This document shows, piece by piece, positions 31,932-36,426 of a stretch of 36,426 nt of DNA (the stretch's first letter is position 1; every line of letters begins with the position of its first letter). The stretch is from an uncultured Actinomycetes bacterium. Lineage in GTDB: Bacteria > Actinomycetota > Acidimicrobiia > Acidimicrobiales > RAAP-2. The stretch is taken from positions 1 to 36,426 of the forward strand of contig CAIQUD010000107.1 in assembly GCA_903874965.1 (NCBI GenBank). Reading direction: 5' to 3'. The translations under genes were made by a program, and so were the position numbers. The notes under the pieces were generated by a model, which saw only the letters and a list, made by a program, of their open reading frames with translations, was not told the origin of the DNA and did not search any database.

Positions 31932-34223
31932 TCAGCCTCCGTTACCAGCAGCGACGTAGGTCCGACAAGGCTGACCACGGTTGGTGCCACAAGCAGGCTG
32001 GCTGTCTGTTGGCGTAATGCCGGCAACGACAGGGAAGACGAAAGCAGACGATCCGAGTTGGATCGTGTTCGTCGCCCCAGCCGCATAGGAGTTCGCAAAT
32101 GCCCACGAAGGCCGGTCACCGCCAGGCGCCGAAATGGTGATCCGCAGTTTCGAGCCCGCTCGGAACGTGTAGGCAATGCCATCAAGGGGCACTCGAAGGG
32201 AGGTAAAGACCCCTGGAACCAGTGCTTTCGTCGCGTTGTAGGAGTAGACCGGCTCGAAGGCGGTCGACGCTGAAGCATTCAGACTTTGCATGTACTTCGC
32301 CCTCAGCCAACCATTCGTGACATACATTTCGGAGCCATTAGGGCGAACCTCAGAAATCGTCACCTGAAGGTCGGTGTCGGTTGCTGTTGACGCGAGCATC
32401 AGGTTGAGGCTGCTCTTGCCAACAATGGTGAGGTTGCTCGCCAAAGGTGCCGTCGTGAATCCGAGGCCAGTTGACCCCGTGACTGGTTGCCAGTTGTAAT
32501 TCGGCTGAGCAGCCCACGCGTCGAAGGATGTGCCGGCACTGGTTGCTGGTCGGGCCGAAGGGTCTGGTTGGTAGGACGTTGTTGACGGCGAAGGTGCGCT
32601 GGCAACGAGCGTGCCACTCGGGCCAAGGTAGAGCGTTGTTGCGGTCGCATTCGATGGCGGATACGCCGTCAGTTTGGCCGAGTACGCCGCTTGCGGGCGA
32701 CCTGCTCCAGCAGCGCCATTGCCATTGTCGAAGTTGACCGTGACGCGTGCTTCGCCCTTGCGGAATGCAGCAAGTGCCAGTGCTGGAGTCTTGAGTCCCG
32801 TATAGGGAACAGGCTGGAGTGCCGCTCCGCCACCAATGGTTCCGGCGAAGCCGCCAAGAATCAGTTTTCCGAGGAGTCCCGGTTCAGTTGGGACTCTCTT
32901 TGCGACGAAGATCGAGTTGAACGCCATCCAGCGGTTGATGACATCAGGGTCGAGCGAGTCAATGTGCGCACCGTTTTGGACAGTTGCATAGACGTCCTTG
33001 TCCTTCGCCAGTGCCTTGATGAGTGAGGTCCACTGCGGACCGGTCTGCTCGTCTTGGAGTGCGGCAACGAGGAACACCGGAACTTTGATCTTCGAAGCCC
33101 AGGCCAATGGTGATCGAAGGTCGTAGAGCGCAGGTACTCGGTCGGTGCTGGAATTCAGAATTCCCTGGACATCTTGTGCTTGGCCGTGGAATTGCTGGTT
33201 TGCCGCACAAACGGTGTCGCCGGCGTTGATTTCAGCCCATGCCCAAGCTTGTCCTGTCGTTGCAGAGGCTGGCTTTGCATCGTGCACCCGCTCAGCAATC
33301 CATCCAGCGGCAAAGCCGGTGTTGGTGACACCACCAGGCGAGCCAGTTGAGTAGAGATCTTCAGTAGGGCTGAGTGGAGCGATTGCGGCAAGCCCTGGAG
33401 GATTGAGGCCAGCCGGACCGAACTCGCTGATACCGGAATACGAGATGCCGACAAGGCCAACCTTGTGGTTGGCAACCCACTTCTGGTTCGCAATCTCGGT
33501 GATCGCGTCGTAGCCGTCGGTTGGTGTGGTTGGTCCAAAGAGGTCAAAGGCGCCACCTGAACATCCAGAACCTCTCATCTGCAGGGACACGACGGCATAG
33601 CCGAGGGACGGCCCAATGAGTGCTCCAACGACCGTTGAGGTATCAGGCAGCAGGGCGCGGTTGCCCGTGTACTTTCCAAGTTCGGCGTCGAGCAGTGATC
33701 CTGGTGCCGCGGTTCCGTATCCCGAGTATTCGACCAAAGTTGGGAAGGGGCCCTTTGCCAGCGACGTGACGCCGGCGGGAAGTCGCAGAGTTGCTGCGAC
33801 GGTGATGCCATCGCGCATCGGGAGGTAGTTGAGGCCGACCTTGAGGGTCACCTTCTTGTAGAACGACGACGCCGCAGGGGTCGTCTGATCGAGCACCGTG
33901 ACCGAAGCTTGAGCGCCGGTTGGCGAACCGTTGGTTCCAGTAACGATGTAGCCCTTACCCGGTGCAACATCGTGGAAGACGAAAGCGCCGAGCGTGTCGG
34001 CAACGCCCGTCGCAACCGTGGTCGTGCCCTTCTTCAGGGTGAGCACCGTCCCACTCGGCGCGGCCACGTACACGGCATCAACTGATCCGGTGACGGTCAT
34101 TACCGGACCGGAAGCCCCTGCCGAACTGAACAGCGCTCCCGGAACGATGCTCGTAGCGACGGCAGCAACCGCACTGGTCAGCGCGAGCAAGCGTCGACGG
34201 GTGGGTGGTTTCACTTGGGACAT
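31932..34223 (-). CDS. Secreted CocE/NonD family hydrolase (X-Pro dipeptidyl-peptidase-like)
   Basis: This 763-residue protein starts at ATG 34223, after AGAGG. A signal lies at 8-37, with a triple arginine (TRRRLLALTSAVAAV) that may allow Tat export. Residues 40-115 form a small beta-domain. The alpha/beta hydrolase core follows, with LPMRDGITVAATLRLP, MRGSGCSGGAFD and the nucleophile GISYSG (Ser261); later the acid in VAALQDEQTGP and the base in NGAHIDSLDP. A C-terminal jelly-roll domain (GSKLRITISAPGGDRP) is typical of the CocE family, which cleaves esters or X-Pro peptides. An extracellular role is clear from the leader; the substrate is unknown. Confidence 0.87.
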   Translation of the reverse strand: MSQVKPPTRRRLLALTSAVAAVATSIVPGALFSSAGASGPVMTVTGSVDAVYVAAPSGTVLTLKKGTTTVATGVADTLGAFVFHDVAPGKGYIVTGTNGSPTGAQASVTVLDQTTPAASSFYKKVTLKVGLNYLPMRDGITVAATLRLPAGVTSLAKGPFPTLVEYSGYGTAAPGSLLDAELGKYTGNRALLPDTSTVVGALIGPSLGYAVVSLQMRGSGCSGGAFDLFGPTTPTDGYDAITEIANQKWVANHKVGLVGISYSGISEFGPAGLNPPGLAAIAPLSPTEDLYSTGSPGGVTNTGFAAGWIAERVHDAKPASATTGQAWAWAEINAGDTVCAANQQFHGQAQDVQGILNSSTDRVPALYDLRSPLAWASKIKVPVFLVAALQDEQTGPQWTSLIKALAKDKDVYATVQNGAHIDSLDPDVINRWMAFNSIFVAKRVPTEPGLLGKLILGGFAGTIGGGAALQPVPYTGLKTPALALAAFRKGEARVTVNFDNGNGAAGAGRPQAAYSAKLTAYPPSNATATTLYLGPSGTLVASAPSPSTTSYQPDPSARPATSAGTSFDAWAAQPNYNWQPVTGSTGLGFTTAPLASNLTIVGKSSLNLMLASTATDTDLQVTISEVRPNGSEMYVTNGWLRAKYMQSLNASASTAFEPVYSYNATKALVPGVFTSLRVPLDGIAYTFRAGSKLRITISAPGGDRPSWAFANSYAAGATNTIQLGSSAFVFPVVAGITPTDSQPACGTNRGQPCRTYVAAGNGG

Positions 34224-34253
34224 AACGGCCTCTGTTCAGATCAGGTAAACGTT

Positions 34254-34278
34254 GTTCGGAGTGTAGGCCTGACCGAAC
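34254..34278. promoter_or_regulatory. Inverted repeat between the SnoaL-like and CocE genes
   Basis: GTTCGG (34254-34259) pairs with CCGAAC (34273-34278) across 13 bases. It lies just after the SnoaL-like gene and 31-55 bases before the CocE start, so it could be an operator or weak terminator. Confidence 0.25.
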
Positions 34279-34291
34279 GAGTACTGCTGCT

Positions 34292-34801
34292 CTAGGACGA
34301 TGCGTCGTCTGAGTGGTGAAACGCCGAGGGAAGCGTTCCCATGCCGACGTTTGATGACGGCCAGTTTGCTGGAGGCAGCGTCCTTGGGTCGATGCCCATT
34401 GGAGCTGAATACCAAAGGAGGTGATGTCGTTTCACGAACTTCCAGCCTCGTGCGGTGTGACGATAGTGGTCTTGATACAGAATCCGTTGACGAAGCCAGA
34501 GTTCGCCCTGTTCAATCTCGGCGCTGCAGTAGACCTCACCGGTGGCATCGGTTGGGCTACTGAAGTCAATGACGTGGTTCGAAACGGAGAGGATCGTCGT
34601 TCCGAGCGGTGCAAGTGACTCCTCAAATGATGCCTTGAGCGCTGGGTGGCCCTTGCCGAACACGCCGACCTCTACATCGTCAATGAAGAGTTCAACGAGT
34701 TCGTCCAGCCGCCGGGCGTCGAGCGCAATCGCGTATTTTGCAACGAGTTGTCGAATCTCTTCATACGCGAGCAACTTGTGCAGTGCCTGATGGTCATCCA
34801 T
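34292..34801 (-). CDS. SnoaL-like NTF2-fold protein
   Basis: This 169-residue protein starts at ATG 34801. The N-terminal YEEIRQLVAKYAIALDARRL-DELVELF segment and the later HYRHTARGWKFVKRHHLLWY match the SnoaL-like 4 group (scytalone dehydratase and ring-hydroxylating dioxygenase small-subunit fold). Members are either small enzymes or ligand-binding proteins. A short tail of about 30 residues rich in Pro and Ser follows. No partner dioxygenase subunit is nearby. It is probably transcribed together with the CocE gene. Confidence 0.8.
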   Translation of the reverse strand: MDDHQALHKLLAYEEIRQLVAKYAIALDARRLDELVELFIDDVEVGVFGKGHPALKASFEESLAPLGTTILSVSNHVIDFSSPTDATGEVYCSAEIEQGELWLRQRILYQDHYRHTARGWKFVKRHHLLWYSAPMGIDPRTLPPANWPSSNVGMGTLPSAFHHSDDASS

Positions 34802-34967
34802 GTCCGAAATCTACGCTTCAGGCATGTTCTCATGCCGCCTGCCCAGTTTCCGAGAGGAGTCCCGGTCTGCGACGTAGATTAGAGAAGGATTTACCGGCAG
34901 TGATGGTCAGCCAAGGCATACGGGCTGATCTGCGGCGGAGTCGAAATCTCGAGGGGGCAGGATCGCG

Positions 34968-36426
34968 ATGAGAGGACTACCTGGCATCCCGCATGGCCGA
35001 CGTGCACTTCTCGGCGCTACGACGGCGCTGGTGGTGTTGGCGGGGAGTGTCTCGAGCGCCCTTGGGACGGGCGGGTCTGCGCCGGTCACCGCACCCGCAG
35101 TCTTCGCCACGCCAGTGTCGGCCGCACTGCCAAATGACGCCCTCGCCGACCCAAACGCCAGCATGGATGGAATTGACTGCGTCAGTCCCCAGAACTGCGT
35201 GGCCGTTGGGCGCTACAACCTCGGTCAAGCAGTCGCCGTGAGTGAGGTGGCAGGCAATTGGGCAGCACCGATCAAGGTCTCGCTTCCTACCGGCTGGACG
35301 TCTGGAAATGCAGCTTCAGGGCTTCACGCTGTTGAGTGTTCGGCACTCACGGCATGTATCGCCGTTGGCCAATTTGACGATGCCTCACATCATCAACAGG
35401 CACTCCTTGCACAGCTCGTCGGTACGCACTGGTCCACCGCAGTTGTTGCACTTCCATCTGGAGCAGCAAGCGGAAACCCACTCGCAAGTTTGAACGCCAT
35501 TGACTGTCCAAGCTCGACCTCTTGTGTTGCGGTCGGGCACTACACCGATAGTTCGGGAGCTCAGCAAGCAATGGAGCTTCCGATTTCGAGTGGGGTTGCT
35601 GGAACGGCGGTTCAGATTGCCTTGCCCTCTGGTGCTTCGTCATTCACTCCAACGGCATCGCTCGTCAGCCTCAGTTGCCCAGCAGTCGGAAATTGCACGT
35701 CGGTCGGAACCGTGGTGGATACCAACGGAAAGATTCGAGCGATAGCGGTTTCAGAGAGTTCAGGGCTTTGGTCAACTGCCGTCATCATGTCGCCACCTTC
35801 AGGAGCGAGCCCCGGAGCAAACGCGCCAACGTCGCTCAATGCCGTGAGTTGTATCTCCTCGGGCAATTGTGTTGCCGGCGGAACCTACGTTGACGGGGCA
35901 AATGAAAACCAGGTCTTCGTCGCGGCGCAGTCGAGTGGCGTCTGGGGAAGCGCGCGCTTTCTTGCTTCATCGAGCAAAGCAAGCACCTCAAACCCCCAAG
36001 GAAGTATCGACGCGCTCTCATGTACAGGAGCAGGTGCCTGCGTTGCCGTCGGCACGTTTGCTAACCCGATTGGGCGGGTCTTGCCAATGGGGTTCATTCA
36101 AACCAATGGGATCTGGGGATCGTCGGTTGATCTGTCACTTCCTGCAAGTGCATCGTTCGGCAATCCAGCAACGGTCATTGGAGCGCTTGATTGTTCGTCG
36201 ACTGGTGAGTGTGCACTCGCTGGTTCATTCAAAGAATCCTCGAGTACGCGCGGATTCGTCGGAGCGTCAGTTGCGAAGCTTGGGCTGACGATCCCTCTGC
36301 CAAGTGGCGCGGTTGCCAGTTCCTATCGTCAGCAAACTGCGGCGGCGACAGGTGGAACGGGATCAGTCTCCTATCAGCTTCTGGCTGGATCCGTTCCAGA
36401 CGGCCTCTCGCTCGATGAAAACACGG
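34968..36426 (+). CDS. Secreted seven-repeat cysteine-paired propeller protein with Ig-like domain, 3' truncated
   Basis: ATG 34968 opens a frame that runs without a stop to the right edge (486 residues seen). GGGGGCAGGA lies upstream as a ribosome site. A signal segment spans about residues 10-60 (RRALLGATTALVVLAGSVSS). Seven repeats of about 55 residues each contain a C-x(5-6)-C pair before an AVG core: DCVSPQNCVAVG, ECSALTACIAVG, DCPSSTSCVAVG, SCPAVGNCTSVG, SCISSGNCVAGG, SCTGAGACVAVG, DCSSTGECALAG. Seven repeats fit one closed propeller with a disulfide per blade. It then enters an He_PIG-type Ig domain (IPLPSGAVASSYRQQ, then SVPDGLSLDEN). The function is likely surface binding; the anchor is beyond the window. 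Confidence 0.82.
   Translation, partial: MRGLPGIPHGRRALLGATTALVVLAGSVSSALGTGGSAPVTAPAVFATPVSAALPNDALADPNASMDGIDCVSPQNCVAVGRYNLGQAVAVSEVAGNWAAPIKVSLPTGWTSGNAASGLHAVECSALTACIAVGQFDDASHHQQALLAQLVGTHWSTAVVALPSGAASGNPLASLNAIDCPSSTSCVAVGHYTDSSGAQQAMELPISSGVAGTAVQIALPSGASSFTPTASLVSLSCPAVGNCTSVGTVVDTNGKIRAIAVSESSGLWSTAVIMSPPSGASPGANAPTSLNAVSCISSGNCVAGGTYVDGANENQVFVAAQSSGVWGSARFLASSSKASTSNPQGSIDALSCTGAGACVAVGTFANPIGRVLPMGFIQTNGIWGSSVDLSLPASASFGNPATVIGALDCSSTGECALAGSFKESSSTRGFVGASVAKLGLTIPLPSGAVASSYRQQTAAATGGTGSVSYQLLAGSVPDGLSLDENT

Overview
The window looks like chromosomal DNA of a moderately GC-rich actinobacterium. Supporting signs are F420-type luciferase-like oxidoreductases, CsbD/DUF6131-type small stress genes, LGFP repeats, frequent GTG starts, GTGA/ATGA translational overlaps and several apparently SD-less starts. 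The class Acidimicrobiia fits the mix of genes, but this is inference because no rRNA or single diagnostic marker is present. I saw no tRNA, rRNA, CRISPR array or intact insertion sequence.

Layout. (1) 1-8.4 kb is a surface-protein region. It holds two tandem YVTN/NHL-like beta-propeller genes (the first cut by the window edge and with a decayed tail), a frameshifted beta-sandwich fragment ending in a strong hairpin, trhO (tRNA wobble-uridine hydroxylase), a collagen-like plus pentapeptide-repeat secreted protein, and a giant secreted protein with three six-bladed NHL propellers. (2) 8.7-9.9 kb encodes a secreted alpha/beta hydrolase. (3) 10.1-14.5 kb is the most interesting part: six tightly coupled genes encoding a CcdA-like membrane thiol transporter, a MauD-like thioredoxin, an unknown protein, a Tat-exported cysteine-rich protein resembling the methylamine dehydrogenase light chain fused to LGFP wall-binding repeats, a MauE-like membrane protein and a tiny membrane protein. 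No heavy chain and no MauG are present. (4) 14.6-16 kb has small stress-type genes (CsbD, DUF6131, a DUF6458-like protein, an NTF2-fold enzyme); one has a 5' leader able to form two competing hairpins. (5) 16.1-20.2 kb has a ClC channel, a YkgJ cysteine-cluster protein, and an ECF sigma factor with a membrane partner.

(6) 20.2-29 kb is mostly catabolic: a crotonase/LLM oxidoreductase/SDR operon, a class II aldolase-amidohydrolase pair and another SDR, interleaved with a YfhO-like membrane protein and a TauE/SafE permease. (7) 29.2-31.9 kb is a two-gene operon for a diaminobutyrate aminotransferase and a PLP decarboxylase, most simply a 1,3-diaminopropane route. (8) 31.9-36.4 kb holds a secreted CocE-type hydrolase, a SnoaL-like protein and the start of a secreted seven-repeat propeller protein with a C-x5-C pair in every repeat, cut off by the right edge.

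How it fits together: the window is rich in exported, repeat-built proteins, several with paired cysteines, and it carries a dedicated oxidative-folding operon. The best candidate for an undescribed system is that operon: an orphan quinoprotein-like small subunit attached to a cell-wall-binding module with its own disulfide machinery. Both active-site aspartates of the methylamine dehydrogenase light chain appear conserved, but the second cofactor tryptophan does not.
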